Source: Bradyrhizobium sp. WSM1743 (lineage in GTDB: Bacteria; Pseudomonadota; Alphaproteobacteria; Rhizobiales; Xanthobacteraceae). From it: a stretch of DNA of 64,000 bases. Of the stretch, positions 47,694 to 57,554 are shown piece after piece. The notes below the pieces were generated by a model. It worked only from the letters and a program-made list of their open reading frames with translations, made no database searches and had not been told where the DNA came from. The position numbers were made by a program, and so were the translations under genes. Each line of letters starts with the position of its first letter. The stretch's first letter is position 1. The stretch is taken from positions 1-64,000 of the forward strand of contig NZ_AXAZ01000017.1 of the NCBI RefSeq assembly GCF_000473065.1. The letters run 5' to 3'.

Positions 47694-49007
47694 TCAGTCC
47701 GGGAAAGCGAGCTTAGGTAAGAACATCACGATCTGCGGATACTCCGTGATGATGAACACCGCGGCCAGCAGCAAGACGAAGAACGGAAACGCTGCCCGCG
47801 CAACGGTGAACGTATCGCGGCCGCTCATGTTCTGAAGCACGAACAGATTGAACCCGACCGGCGGCGTGATCTGCGCCATCTCGACGTGGATGATGAGATA
47901 GACGCCGAACCAGACCAGGTCGAGCCCGGCCTGCTTGACCATCGGCAGCACGATGACGGCGGTCAGCACGATCATCGAGATGCCGTCGATCAAGCAGCCG
48001 AGGATGATGTACATGATGCTCAGATAGAGCGCGAGCATGCTCGGCGTGAGCTGTTGCCCCTGGACCCAGGTGGCGAGCGCCGCCGGAATACCCGTATAGG
48101 CCATCGCAGCCGTGGTGTAGGCCGCACCTGCCAGGATCAGCATGATCATGCAGGTCAGGCGTGTCGCGCTCATGATGCTCTCGAGAAAGTTCTTGCGCGT
48201 GAGCGTGCCGCTCCACCACGCCAGCAGCAGCGCGCCGGACACGCCCCATGCAGCGCATTCCGTGGCTGTCGCAAAGCCGAGAACGAGCGAAAGGAACACC
48301 GCCAGGATCAGCAGCAGGCAGGGCGCGAGCTTGGCGGACTCGCGGAGCTTCTGCCGGAACGGCATCGGCGGATCGCGCGGCGGAATCTTCTTCGGGTTGA
48401 GCAACGACCAGATGATGATGTAGCCGGAATAGAGCACGATCACGAGCAGCCCCGGCAGAAAGCCGCCGAGAAAGACCTGGAGCACCGAGACGTTCGCCGT
48501 GACCGCGTAGACCACCATCGGGATCGAGGGTGGAATCAAGAGGCCGAGGGTGCCGGAGCCCGCGAGCGAGCCGAGGCTCAGGCTCTTGTCGTAGCCGCGC
48601 TTGTCGAGCTCGGGCAGCGCGATCTTGCCGATCGTCGCGCAGGTCGCCGCCGAAGAGCCCGAGACCGCCGCGAAGATGCCGCAGCCGATCACATTGACAT
48701 GGGTCAGGCGCCCGGGCAGCCACTGAACCCAGGGCGACAGCCCCCGGAACATCTCTTCCGACAATTTGGTGCGGAAGAGGATCTCGCCCATCCAGATGAA
48801 CAGCGGCAGTGCGGCCAGCGTCCACGAGGAGCTGGCGCTCCAGGTGGTGGTGGCGAGCACGGCGCCGAGCGGCAGGCTGGTCGTCAGCGCCATCGCCACG
48901 AAGCCGACGAGGCCAAGCGAAACCGCGATCCAGACGCCGCTTCCGAGCAGCAGGATCATGACGCCGAGCAGGACGAACGACAGCTCGATCATGCCGAGAT
49001 TGGCCAT
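47694..49007 (-). CDS. TRAP large permease DctM
   Basis: ATG 49007, with GGAGG 6 nt upstream inside the dctQ end, gives 437 residues. It is a 12-helix DctM protein with the signatures PLFIWMGEILFRTKLSEEMF, GCGIFAAVSGSSAATCATIG and LGLLIPPSIPMVVYAV, and ends in EYPQIVMFLPKL. It moves the substrate across the inner membrane with sodium. The gene sits between dctQ and dctP in one operon. Confidence 0.95.
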   Translation of the reverse strand: MANLGMIELSFVLLGVMILLLGSGVWIAVSLGLVGFVAMALTTSLPLGAVLATTTWSASSSWTLAALPLFIWMGEILFRTKLSEEMFRGLSPWVQWLPGRLTHVNVIGCGIFAAVSGSSAATCATIGKIALPELDKRGYDKSLSLGSLAGSGTLGLLIPPSIPMVVYAVTANVSVLQVFLGGFLPGLLVIVLYSGYIIIWSLLNPKKIPPRDPPMPFRQKLRESAKLAPCLLLILAVFLSLVLGFATATECAAWGVSGALLLAWWSGTLTRKNFLESIMSATRLTCMIMLILAGAAYTTAAMAYTGIPAALATWVQGQQLTPSMLALYLSIMYIILGCLIDGISMIVLTAVIVLPMVKQAGLDLVWFGVYLIIHVEMAQITPPVGFNLFVLQNMSGRDTFTVARAAFPFFVLLLAAVFIITEYPQIVMFLPKLAFPD

Positions 49008-49009
49008 GG

Positions 49010-49603
49010 TCAACCTCCGCCGCCCTGCGAGATGCGCTCGATGAATTCATCCGGCGTCTCGTCCGGCGAGCCCTTCTCGTAACTCGGCCGGTTGCCGCCG
49101 ACGACATTGACCATCTCATCGATGAGCGCAATCGAAAGGATCGCAAGGCCGCCGGCAAAGCCGAGCTGCGGAATCCAGAGCGGAAGCGCGACGACGCCCT
49201 GCGCCACATCGTTGAAGCGCCAGGAGTCGTAGGTCATCTGCACGGCATAGCGGGTGAAATAGAGGATGAAGGCGGTGGCAATACCGAGCGCCACGATCTC
49301 GGCGATCTGCTTGGTCCGCCCGTGCAGATGTTCCAGTAGCAGACCAACGCGGATCATCTCTCCGCGCTTGAAGGTGTGAGCGAGGCCGAGGAAAGCCATC
49401 GCGGCCATGCACCAGGACGCGAAATCATCGCCGGCGGGAATGTTGATCGCAAACTGGCGTCCGACCGACATGACCATCATGATTGCAAAGATCGCAACCA
49501 GGAAGATGCCCGCGGCGTACCCCGCGCCGAGATAAAGGAGATCCAGAGCGCGTCGCACCAGTCCCTGAGCCGCTACATCATCCCCTGCCAACGCGATCCC
49601 CAT
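49010..49603 (-). CDS. TRAP small permease DctQ
   Basis: ATG 49603 (MGIALAGDDVAAQGL) is chosen; GTG 49609 would add two residues. The 197-residue protein has four transmembrane helices and the DctQ pattern SWCMAAMAFLGLAHTFKRGEMIRV. The last residues (GGGG) run up to the dctM ribosome site, so translation is probably coupled. It is the membrane partner of DctM in the second TRAP system. Confidence 0.92.
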   Translation of the reverse strand: MGIALAGDDVAAQGLVRRALDLLYLGAGYAAGIFLVAIFAIMMVMSVGRQFAINIPAGDDFASWCMAAMAFLGLAHTFKRGEMIRVGLLLEHLHGRTKQIAEIVALGIATAFILYFTRYAVQMTYDSWRFNDVAQGVVALPLWIPQLGFAGGLAILSIALIDEMVNVVGGNRPSYEKGSPDETPDEFIERISQGGGG

Positions 49604-49766
49604 CCTCACACGAGGCGTTTCAACCGACCCCGCAATTGCGCATCAGGTGCCGGTCCAGCTTGAATATCGCCCTGCCCAGCGCCTGTCTTTCAGACGTTAG
49701 ATCAACATGATGGGACCGGCGCAAGCAAGGAGTGTGCCGGCTGGCGCCGGAATTTCCACCGTAGGT

Positions 49767-50564
49767 TCAGCGCGTCTCCAGCCGCAGCCCGTCATAGGCC
49801 GGCACCACGCCAGGGGGCAGTGACTGCCTGATGACCTCGTAGTCGACGTCGGCGGTCATATTCGTGATGACCGCGCGCTTCGGCTTGAAACGTTCGATCC
49901 ACGACAGCGCGTCGTTGATGCTGAAATGGCTGACATGGCCGGTGTAGCGCAGTCCGTCGACGATCCAGAGGTCGAGATTTTCCAATGCGCCCCAACTCTC
50001 ACGCGGGATGTCATTGAGATCAGGCGTGTAGGCAGCATCCCCGATGCGGTAGCCGAGTGCGGGAATGGCGCCGTGCTGCACCAGGAAGGCCGTCATCGTC
50101 ACCGCGCCGCCCTTCCCCAGGATGGTCTGGCTCTCGCCCGCCTCGATCGAATGCCGCGTCAGGATCGGCGGGTAGTCGCTGCCCTCCGGCGAGATGAAGC
50201 AATAGGAGAACCGCGCCATGATGTCCTTGGCGGTCGACTGGTTGAAATAGGTCGGGATGCGCCGGCGCATGTGCATGACGACTGAGCGCAGATCGTCCAT
50301 GCCGTGAGTCTGATCGGCGTGCTCATGCGTCAGGAACACCGCGTCGATGTGGTCGACATTGGTCGAGAGCAATTGCTCGCGCAGGTCCGGCGAGGTGTCG
50401 ATCACGATGCGTGTCGTGCCGTGCTCGGAGGTCCGTTCGACCAGCAGCGAGCAGCGGCGACGGCGGTTCTTGGGATTGTTGGGATCACAGGCCCCCCAGC
50501 CGAGCGCCGGGCGCGGCACACCGGCGGAGGAGCCGCAGCCCAGGATCGTCAGCGTCAGCGTCAT
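49767..50564 (-). CDS. MBL-fold metallohydrolase (PhnP-like)
   Basis: A 265-residue metallo-beta-lactamase-fold protein with the metal motif LTHEHADQTHGMDDLR (H-x-H-x-D-x2-H, about residues 79-94), the N-terminal GCGSSAGVPRPALGWGACDP and later His in ALGYRIGDAAYTPDL and THE-type DGLRYTGHVSHFSI. It is close to PhnP phosphodiesterases and similar to other house-keeping MBL proteins next to tatD in alphaproteobacteria. No phosphonate gene is nearby, so the substrate is open. Confidence 0.88.
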   Translation of the reverse strand: MTLTLTILGCGSSAGVPRPALGWGACDPNNPKNRRRRCSLLVERTSEHGTTRIVIDTSPDLREQLLSTNVDHIDAVFLTHEHADQTHGMDDLRSVVMHMRRRIPTYFNQSTAKDIMARFSYCFISPEGSDYPPILTRHSIEAGESQTILGKGGAVTMTAFLVQHGAIPALGYRIGDAAYTPDLNDIPRESWGALENLDLWIVDGLRYTGHVSHFSINDALSWIERFKPKRAVITNMTADVDYEVIRQSLPPGVVPAYDGLRLETR

Positions 50565-50577
50565 GTGGCTCCCAGTC

Positions 50578-51354
50578 TCAAGCTTTCACCTTCGAGAACA
50601 GACGGAAGAAGTTTTCGCTTGTTTGGCGCGAAATCTCGTCAAGCGACACGCCGCGCGTCTCGGCGAGCACTTTTGCGACCTCGACCACATAAGCGGGTTC
50701 GTTGCGTTTGCCCCGGAACTTGCCCGGCGCAAGATAGGGCGAGTCTGTTTCAACCAGGATACGATCGGATGGCAGTTCGGCGGCGAGCGCGCGCAGAGCT
50801 TCCGATTTCTTGAAGGTCAGGATTCCCGTGAAGCCGATATAGAGCCCGAGCGACACTGCCTTGAGCGCCAGCTCGCGCCCGCCCGTGTAACAATGCAGCA
50901 CGGCGCGAAACGATCCCTTGGCCGCCTCGTCTTCCAGAATGCGTGCGCAGTCCTCGTCGGCCTCGCGGGTGTGGATCACCAGCGGCAGGCCGGTAGTGCG
51001 GGCGGCGGCGATGTGGGCGCGAAAGCCCCTCGCCTGCGCCTCCGGCGAGCCGTTGTCGTAGAAATAGTCGAGCCCGGCCTCGCCGAGCGCGACGACCTTG
51101 GGGTGCTCAGTCAACGCAACAAGCTCGACCGGCGAGATGCCGTCCTCCTCGTCCGCGTTGTGCGGATGGGTGCCGACCGAGCAATAGACGTCGTCATAGC
51201 GCTCGGCGATCGCGAGCAGGTCCTTCAGCCGCCGTACCCGCGTCGAGATCGTGACCATGCGCGCGATGCCGGCCGCGCGCGCCCGCGATACGATCCCGTC
51301 GAGATCTTCGGCGAAGTCCGGAAAATCCAGATGACAGTGGCTGTCGACCAGCAT
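50578..51354 (-). CDS. tatD: TatD-family metal-dependent hydrolase
   Basis: The start is ATG 51354 (MLVDSHCHLDFPDFAEDLDG), where the family begins; the longer frame continues upstream over metG. The 258-residue TIM-barrel protein has metal ligands HCH near the start, GEAGLDYFYDNG, PLVIHTREADED, AVLHCYTGG and VETDSPYLAP. TatD proteins are 3'-5' DNA exonucleases or general hydrolases. It follows metG by 13 bp on the same strand and precedes the MBL gene by 13 bp, a conserved trio. Confidence 0.95.
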   Translation of the reverse strand: MLVDSHCHLDFPDFAEDLDGIVSRARAAGIARMVTISTRVRRLKDLLAIAERYDDVYCSVGTHPHNADEEDGISPVELVALTEHPKVVALGEAGLDYFYDNGSPEAQARGFRAHIAAARTTGLPLVIHTREADEDCARILEDEAAKGSFRAVLHCYTGGRELALKAVSLGLYIGFTGILTFKKSEALRALAAELPSDRILVETDSPYLAPGKFRGKRNEPAYVVEVAKVLAETRGVSLDEISRQTSENFFRLFSKVKA

Positions 51355-51367
51355 CACGCGAACGCCT

Positions 51368-53338
51368 TCAGGCTGCCGGCTCGACGTATCGCGGGAAGGC
51401 GGGCTTCGGTGCCGGCAGCGTCGAGCCCGGTGCGATACGCTTGCTTCCGCCGAGCATTGCGAAGCTGCGCTCGCCTTCAGGGATGCCGAGGCTGTCGAGC
51501 AGCAATGCGGAGGCTGTCGGCATCGCGGGCTGAGCCAGGATCGCGATCTGGCGCACGACTTCGGCAGTGACGTAGAGCACCGTCTTCTGCCTGGCAGGAT
51601 CGGTCTTGGCGAGCGCCCACGGCGCCTCGCCCGCGAAATAGCGGTTGGCCTCCGCGACCACGGCCCAGACGGCATTGAGCCATTGGTGGATCTGCTGCGT
51701 CGTCATGGCCTCACGGGACGCTGCGATCATGCCGTCGGCCATCGCCAGGATCGCTTTGTCGTTGTCGCTGAACTCGCCGGGCTCCGGCAGCACGCCGCCG
51801 AGCTGCTTTGCGATCATCGACAGCGAGCGCTGCGCGAGGTTTCCGAGATCGTTGGCGAGATCGGCATTGATGCGCGCCACGATGGCCTCGTGATTGTAGT
51901 TGCCGTCCTGGCCGAACGGCACCTCGCGCAGGAAGAAATAGCGCACTTGGTCGACGCCATACTGGTCGGCGAGGTTGAAGGGATCGACGACGTTGCCGAC
52001 CGACTTCGACATCTTCTCGCCCCTGTTGAACAGGAAGCCGTGGGCATAGACCCGCTTCGGCAACGGGATCCCGGCCGACAGAAGGAAGGCCGGCCAATAC
52101 ACCGCATGGAAGCGGATGATGTCCTTGCCGATGATGTGCACGTCGGCAGGCCAGTAGCGCCAGTTCTTGTCGCTCTCATCTGGGAAGCCGACGCCGGTGA
52201 TGTAGTTGGTCAGCGCGTCGACCCAGACATACATCACGTGCTCTTCGTCGCCAGGCACCTTCACGCCCCAATCGAACGTGGTGCGCGAGATCGAGAGATC
52301 GCGCAGGCCGCCCTTGACGAAGCTCACCACCTCGTTCTTGCGGGAGTCCGGCCCGATGAAATCAGGGTGATCCGCGTAGAGCTTGAGCAGCTTGTCCTGG
52401 TACGCCGAGAGGCAGAAGAAATAGCTCTTCTCCTCGACCCATTCCACCGGCGTGCCCTGCGGCCCGAGCCGCACGCCGTCGTCGTTCACGCGCGTCTCGT
52501 CTTCGGCGTAATAGGCCTCGTCACGGACCGAGTACCAGCCCGAATAGATATCGGCATAGATGTCGCCGTTCGCTTCCATGCGCCGCCAGATTTCCTGGCT
52601 GGAGCGGTGATGCTGCTCCTCGGTAGTGCGGATGAAGCGGTCGAACGACACGTTCAGACGCTCGTCCATCTCCTTGAAGCGGCCCGCATTGCGAGCGGCG
52701 AGCGCGGAGGCGGACATGCATTCACTGGCCGCCGTCTGAACCATCTTCTGACCGTGCTCGTCGGTGCCGGTCAGGAAGAACACATCCTTGCCGTCGAGCC
52801 GCGCAAAGCGCGCCAGCACGTCGGTCGCGATCGCCTCATAGGCGTGACCGATATGCGGGCTGCCGTTGGGATAAGCGATCGCAGTCGTGATGTAGAAAAC
52901 GTTGTCGCGCGCGGGCGCGACCCTTGGCGCGGCGGCTTGCGGAGCCGCGACGGGATTCGGCGCACGCGGGGTCTTGGGTTTCGATGCCTTCTTCACGGCC
53001 TTCGGCGGCGTGACGACAGGAGCCGGCGCGGCGGTCACGGCAGGCGCAGCCGCCTTTTTCGCGACCTTCTTCGCCGGAGCCTTGGCCGGCTTTTTAGCAG
53101 CTGATTTCGTCGAAGCCTTCTTGACGACGACCTGCTTCTTCGCAGCCTTCTTGCCGGCCTTCTTTGCTGCGCCCTTCTTCACGCTCTTCTTGGCGGCAGC
53201 CTTCTTGGTCTTCTTGACCTTCTTGGCGGCTTTGCTCGCGCGCGCCTTCACGGCCTTCTTCGCAGCTCTCTTGGCAGCTTTCTTGGCAGCCTGCTCGCCG
53301 CTCTTGCGTTTCACGGTCTTCTTAGCTCGCGTTGCCAC
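51368..53338 (-). CDS. metG: Methionyl-tRNA synthetase with lysine-rich N-terminal tail
   Basis: GTG 53338 ([10 protein letters not shown] after initiation) follows AAAGGA by 7 nt; GTG 53341 is also possible, and the longer upstream frame crosses a repeat. The 656-residue product has about 144 unusual residues of Lys/Ala repeats (37 Lys in the first 100) followed by Pro/Ala, then a normal Met[22 protein letters not shown] (HIGH motif as HIGH), [10 protein letters not shown], and the anticodon-binding helix bundle. It lacks the C-terminal tRNA-binding domain. The core is certain; the tail resembles histone H1 and may bind tRNA. Confidence 0.93.
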   Translation of the reverse strand: MATRAKKTVKRKSGEQAAKKAAKRAAKKAVKARASKAAKKVKKTKKAAAKKSVKKGAAKKAGKKAAKKQVVVKKASTKSAAKKPAKAPAKKVAKKAAAPAVTAAPAPVVTPPKAVKKASKPKTPRAPNPVAAPQAAAPRVAPARDNVFYITTAIAYPNGSPHIGHAYEAIATDVLARFARLDGKDVFFLTGTDEHGQKMVQTAASECMSASALAARNAGRFKEMDERLNVSFDRFIRTTEEQHHRSSQEIWRRMEANGDIYADIYSGWYSVRDEAYYAEDETRVNDDGVRLGPQGTPVEWVEEKSYFFCLSAYQDKLLKLYADHPDFIGPDSRKNEVVSFVKGGLRDLSISRTTFDWGVKVPGDEEHVMYVWVDALTNYITGVGFPDESDKNWRYWPADVHIIGKDIIRFHAVYWPAFLLSAGIPLPKRVYAHGFLFNRGEKMSKSVGNVVDPFNLADQYGVDQVRYFFLREVPFGQDGNYNHEAIVARINADLANDLGNLAQRSLSMIAKQLGGVLPEPGEFSDNDKAILAMADGMIAASREAMTTQQIHQWLNAVWAVVAEANRYFAGEAPWALAKTDPARQKTVLYVTAEVVRQIAILAQPAMPTASALLLDSLGIPEGERSFAMLGGSKRIAPGSTLPAPKPAFPRYVEPAA

Positions 53339-53400
53339 CACGAATTCCTTTACCGGCTTGTCCGAAATTTGGAAACGAACCTGTGTTCGGTTGTTGTTTT

Positions 53401-53449
53401 GAGCATGATCCTTTCGGAAAACCGCTGCACACTTTTCCGGATCATGCTC
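53401..53449. repeat. Palindromic repeat, family C, abutting the holB stop codon
   Basis: GAGCATGATCC at the left and GGATCATGCTC at the right are perfect 11-bp reverse complements, with an inner TCGGAAAA/TTTTCC pair. The right end supplies the last base of the holB stop codon (TAG, 53451-53449). It lies between holB and metG, both on the minus strand. This motif type recurs in Bradyrhizobium intergenic regions. Confidence 0.8.
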
Positions 53450-54495
53450 TAGCGCGTTGCGTCCGCCAGCCAGCCGAACACCGAGAAAACCAGGGGTTTT
53501 CGCTCCAGATTGTAGGTTTCGGTGTCGCGCGCGGCGCGGACGATCTTTTCCCATACCTCAGCTAGGCGCGCAAGGCGCGGCAGGTTCTGGTTGGCATTGG
53601 CCTCATCCGCATGCAGGCGCTCCGCGATCCAGCGGTCGATGCCGTCGATGAAGGCGGCAAGCGCGACGCGGTCGCTGGTCCCGAGCGAATCGCCGAGCGT
53701 GTGCAATTCGCGCGGATCGACCTGCGGCAGGCGCGCGAGCAGCGCCGCCGTGCGCTGCTGAAGCTTCAAGGCGTCGCCACCGAGCAGCGTCAGCGCCCGT
53801 GCGACGCTGCCCTCGGAAGCCTCGGCCGCCTCGCGCAGCGCGGGATCGTCCGGATCGAGCTCAGCTGCCAAAGCTGCTGCCCCGATCACATCATCCGTGG
53901 CGAGCGGACGCAGGCGCAGCTTGCGGCAGCGCGACTGGATCGTGGCGAGCACCCGCGCCGGCGCGTGGCTCACCAACAGGAACAGCGATTGCTGCGGCGG
54001 CTCCTCGAGAATTTTCAGAAGCGCGTTGGCCGCGTTTGGATTGAGCTCGTCGACCGTGTCGACGATGCAGACGCGCCAGCCTTCGGCCGCCGCGGTCGAG
54101 CCAAAGAACGCGATCGTCTCGCGCGTCTCGTCCACGGTGATCACGGTTCGCATCACGCCGCGATCGTTGGCGGTACGCTCAAGCGTCAGCAGGCCGCCAT
54201 GCGAGCTGGCCGCCACCTGCCGCGCCACGGCGTCGTCAGGGCCGATCGCGAGGTCTTCGGCGCGCTGCACGGCGGGCGCGAGCGGCTGAGGATGGGCGAG
54301 CACGAAGCGCGCCATGCGATAGGCCAGCGTCGCCTTGCCGATCCCTTGCGGTCCGCCGATCAGCCAGGCATGCGGGATGCGCCCGCTGCGATAGGCCGCA
54401 AGCAGCGCGGCCTCGGCCTCGCGATGGCCGAACAGCCGCGACGTCTCGCGCGGATGCGGAATGGCGGTTTCGCGCTCGGCCTGACGCGGGCTCAT
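53449..54495 (-). CDS. holB: DNA polymerase III delta-prime subunit
   Basis: A 348-residue AAA+ clamp-loader subunit: [20 protein letters not shown], the degenerate P-loop [15 protein letters not shown], the sensor region [20 protein letters not shown] with the SRC motif in [10 protein letters not shown]. It stacks with DnaX and HolA to load the beta clamp. Its ATG overlaps the tmk stop by 4 bp, and the tmk-holB pair is conserved across bacteria. The C-terminal end is normal despite the adjoining repeat. Confidence 0.94.
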   Translation of the reverse strand: MSPRQAERETAIPHPRETSRLFGHREAEAALLAAYRSGRIPHAWLIGGPQGIGKATLAYRMARFVLAHPQPLAPAVQRAEDLAIGPDDAVARQVAASSHGGLLTLERTANDRGVMRTVITVDETRETIAFFGSTAAAEGWRVCIVDTVDELNPNAANALLKILEEPPQQSLFLLVSHAPARVLATIQSRCRKLRLRPLATDDVIGAAALAAELDPDDPALREAAEASEGSVARALTLLGGDALKLQQRTAALLARLPQVDPRELHTLGDSLGTSDRVALAAFIDGIDRWIAERLHADEANANQNLPRLARLAEVWEKIVRAARDTETYNLERKPLVFSVFGWLADATR

Positions 54496-55178
54496 GCGGA
54501 AATCACCGATGCAGGCGTGGGGAGCAGACGCTCGCGCAGCGCGGTCCAGACGCGCCCGGCGACCGTGTCGGGGTCAGAATTGGCGTCGATCAGCACGCAG
54601 CGCGCGGGGTCCTCCTCCGCGATCTTGCGATAGGCCTCGCGCAGGCCCTGGTGGAAGCTGAGCTTCTCGGCCTCGAACCTGTCAGGCGTGCCGCTGCCGC
54701 GGCGCGCGGCGGCGCGTTGCAGGCCAATCTCGACCGGCAGATCGAGGATGATGGTGAGATCGGGCTTGAGATCGCCGATGGTGACCCTTTGCATGGCGTT
54801 GATCAGGCCCTCAGGTACGCGGCCAAGGCTGCCCTGATAGGCCCGCGTCGAGTCGGCGAAGCGGTCGCACAGCACCCAGACGCCCTGGCTCAGCGCCGGC
54901 TGGATTACGGTGCGGACATGGTCATCGCGCGCGGCGGCAAACAGCAGCGTCTCCGCCTCGGGGCCGAGCAGCTTGCCCATGCCCGACAGCACCAGATGAC
55001 GCATGATCTCGGCGCCCGGCGAGCCGCCCGGCTCACGCGTGACCCGGATGCGCAGCTTCGCCGCCTTTAGGCGGTCAGCGAGCTTCTTGATCTGGGTCGA
55101 CTTGCCCGTGCCCTCGCCGCCTTCAAAGGTGATGAAGCGTCCGCGTCCGGACGGCCGCTGTGCCGCGCTCTCACTCAT
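54492..55178 (-). CDS. tmk: Thymidylate kinase
   Basis: A 228-residue dTMP kinase with P-loop FITFEGGEGTGKSTQ, the RVTREPGGSPGAEIMRHLVL substrate motif, DRFADSTRAYQG and the LID region RGSGTPDRFEAEKLSFH. It makes dTDP for DNA synthesis. It overlaps holB by 4 bp and starts 2 bp after the D-alanyl-D-alanine carboxypeptidase stop, so these three genes form one operon. Confidence 0.97.
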   Translation of the reverse strand: MSESAAQRPSGRGRFITFEGGEGTGKSTQIKKLADRLKAAKLRIRVTREPGGSPGAEIMRHLVLSGMGKLLGPEAETLLFAAARDDHVRTVIQPALSQGVWVLCDRFADSTRAYQGSLGRVPEGLINAMQRVTIGDLKPDLTIILDLPVEIGLQRAAARRGSGTPDRFEAEKLSFHQGLREAYRKIAEEDPARCVLIDANSDPDTVAGRVWTALRERLLPTPASVISA

Positions 55179-55180
55179 GA

Positions 55181-56443
55181 TCAGAGCTTCTCGGCGCCCG
55201 CGCGGAACATGCCGATCACGAGCTCGCTGGCGCCATCGATCGCGCGGCGCATGGTCGAGCCGGTGCCGACCGCCTCGGCGGCATAGACCGGCGTCTCGAC
55301 CGCAATGTTGCCGCTGCGCCAGACCTTGACCACGCCGACCTGCTGGCCGGCCTCGACCGGTGCGCGCACCGGGCCGCTATAGACGATGCGCGCAATCAGC
55401 TTGTCGCTGCCATTCTTGTGCACCATCACCTTCACCGGCGTCTTGGCAACGAGCTTGACCGACCGGCTCTCGCCGCCGAACACCTTGGCGTAGCCGACAG
55501 GCTGCTCGGCCGCGATCAGCGTGCGGGTCTCGAAATTGCGAAAACCCCATTCGAGCATCTTCTTGGCTTCGGTGGCGCGGTCATCGGGATCCTCGAGACC
55601 GTTGACGACGACGATCAGCCGCGTGCCGTTCTGCACGGCCGAGCCCACCATGCCATAGCCGCCTTCCTTGGTGTAGCCGGTCTTCAGACCGTCAGCGCCT
55701 TCCATCGAATTGAGCAGCGGATTGCGGTTGGGCTGGCGGATCTTGTTCCAGGTGAACTCCTTCTCGCCGAACAGTTTGTAGAATTCGGAGAAGTCGAGAA
55801 TGATATGCCGGGCGAGGATGCCGAGCTCGCGCACCGTCATCTTGTTGCCGGGGTCGGGCAAGCCGTTGGAATTGGCGAAGGTCGATCTGGTGAGGCCGAG
55901 CTCTCGCGCGCGCTTGGTCATGAAATCGGCCGCAAAGATCCGTTCATTGCCCGCCATGGCTTCGGCAAGTGCGATGCAGGCGTCATTGCCGCTCTGGATG
56001 ATCGCGCCGTGGAGGAGATCGTCGACCGAGACCTTGCTGTTGATGGCGGCGAACATGGTCGAGCCGCCCGAGGGCGCCCCGCCCCTGCGCCAGGCATTCT
56101 CGCTGATCCGGTACTCGTCGGTCAGCCTGATGTCGCCCTTCTTGATGGCGTTGAAGACGACCTCTGCCGTCATCAGCTTCATCATGCTGGAGGGCGCGCG
56201 CAACTCATCGGCGTTCTTCTCGAACAGCACACTGCCTGAGGAGGCTTCGATCAGGATCGCGGTCGGGGCATCGCCATCGAAGCCGGCATCTTCTGCTTTC
56301 TTGGCGCCCTGGACGCTCTGGTTGGCGGCATAGAGCGCCCCGCCCCAGCCGATGCCGGCCACCAAAACCGTTGCGATCAGCCCGCGCGCCAGCGCGCCGG
56401 CGCGGAGCCAGTTGCGACGAAGCAAAGGAAGACGAAATGCCAT
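55181..56443 (-). CDS. D-alanyl-D-alanine carboxypeptidase (DacC/DacA family)
   Basis: A 420-residue penicillin-binding protein. The N-terminal hydrophobic segment GLIATVLVAGIGWGGALYAA is a signal anchor or signal peptide. The active-site motifs are SSMMKLM (SxxK, about residue 82), SGND (SxN) and KTGYT (KTG). The C-terminal PBP5-type beta domain (about 300-410) ends with a hydrophobic helix and KL. It trims pentapeptide stems in the periplasm. It is divergent from the epoxide-hydrolase gene. Confidence 0.94.
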   Translation of the reverse strand: MAFRLPLLRRNWLRAGALARGLIATVLVAGIGWGGALYAANQSVQGAKKAEDAGFDGDAPTAILIEASSGSVLFEKNADELRAPSSMMKLMTAEVVFNAIKKGDIRLTDEYRISENAWRRGGAPSGGSTMFAAINSKVSVDDLLHGAIIQSGNDACIALAEAMAGNERIFAADFMTKRARELGLTRSTFANSNGLPDPGNKMTVRELGILARHIILDFSEFYKLFGEKEFTWNKIRQPNRNPLLNSMEGADGLKTGYTKEGGYGMVGSAVQNGTRLIVVVNGLEDPDDRATEAKKMLEWGFRNFETRTLIAAEQPVGYAKVFGGESRSVKLVAKTPVKVMVHKNGSDKLIARIVYSGPVRAPVEAGQQVGVVKVWRSGNIAVETPVYAAEAVGTGSTMRRAIDGASELVIGMFRAGAEKL

Positions 56444-56597
56444 GGCGAAGCCCTGAGAGAGGCCTTCTAACAGTTGGAACAGATGCGAACAACACGCGGT
56501 TCGACGCTTGTCCCTGAGATTGCACGATTCTCCTCGCGCCCCTATCGTGGCATCTCATGTTCCTCGACCAAACCCCTGAAACAAGGCAGAAAAGCGA

Positions 56598-57554
56598 ATG
56601 TCCGCAACCCGCATGATCAAGGCCAATGGGGTCGAGCTGTTCGTCCGCGAAGCCGGCCAGGGTCCGCTGGTGGTGCTGTGCCATGGCTGGCCGGAACTGT
56701 CCTACTCCTGGCGCCACCAGATCCCCGCGCTCGCCCGGGCCGGGTTTCACGTCGTCGCCCCCGACATGCGCGGCTACGGCCAGAGCGCGGCGCCGCCCGA
56801 CGTGAACGCCTACTCGATCTTCGACACGGTCGGCGACGTCGTCGGCCTCGTCCAGGCGCTGGGCGAAACCAAGGCGATGGTGGTCGGCCACGACTGGGGC
56901 GCTCCGGTCGCCTGGCACGCGGCGCTGTTCCGCCCCGACATCTTCACCGCAGTCGCGGGCCTGAGCGTCCCGCCGCCATTTCGCGGCCGCGGCAGGCCGC
57001 TCGACCTGCTGCGCCAGGGCGGCGTCACCAATTTCTACTGGCAGTACTTTCAGACGCCCGGCGTCGCCGAGGCTGAGCTCGAGCGAGACGTTGCCCGCAC
57101 CATGCGCATCGTCCTCGGCGGGCGGGGCCTCGCCGATCCCACCGCGGCCATGTTCGTGCAGGAGGGCAAGGGCTTTCTCGGCCATGCGGGCGCCGAGGAG
57201 CCGCTGCCCGGCTGGCTGAGCCAGGCTGATCTGGCCTATTTCACCGAAAGCTTCCGCAAGTCCGGCTTTCGCGGCGGGCTGAACTGGTACCGCAACATCG
57301 ACCGCAATTGGGAGCTGACCGCGCCCTGGCAGGACGCGCAGATTCACCAATCTTCCCTCTTCATCGCAGGCTCAAAGGACGCAGTGATCACCGGCCTGAT
57401 CGGGGCCAAGCGCGTCAACGAGCTCGAGCGGGTGCTGCCCAATCTCAAGGGCAAGCTGATTCTCGATGGCGCCGGCCATTGGGTGCAGCAGGAGCGGCCC
57501 GACGAGGTGAATGCGGCGCTGGTGAAATTCCTGACGGCGAGCGCGGCTCAGTAG
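56598..57554 (+). CDS. Alpha/beta hydrolase, epoxide hydrolase type
   Basis: A 318-residue soluble epoxide-hydrolase-like protein. The oxyanion motif LCHGWPELSYSW, the nucleophile elbow VVGHDWGAPVAW (Asp nucleophile, about residue 97), the cap-domain Tyr region WYRNIDRNWE and the final GAGHWVQQERPDEV His are present, completing an Asp-Asp-His triad. It would hydrolyse epoxides or, in related members, haloacetate. The physiological substrate is unknown. Its stop overlaps the convergent rlpA stop by 7 bp. Confidence 0.92.
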   Translation: MSATRMIKANGVELFVREAGQGPLVVLCHGWPELSYSWRHQIPALARAGFHVVAPDMRGYGQSAAPPDVNAYSIFDTVGDVVGLVQALGETKAMVVGHDWGAPVAWHAALFRPDIFTAVAGLSVPPPFRGRGRPLDLLRQGGVTNFYWQYFQTPGVAEAELERDVARTMRIVLGGRGLADPTAAMFVQEGKGFLGHAGAEEPLPGWLSQADLAYFTESFRKSGFRGGLNWYRNIDRNWELTAPWQDAQIHQSSLFIAGSKDAVITGLIGAKRVNELERVLPNLKGKLILDGAGHWVQQERPDEVNAALVKFLTASAAQ

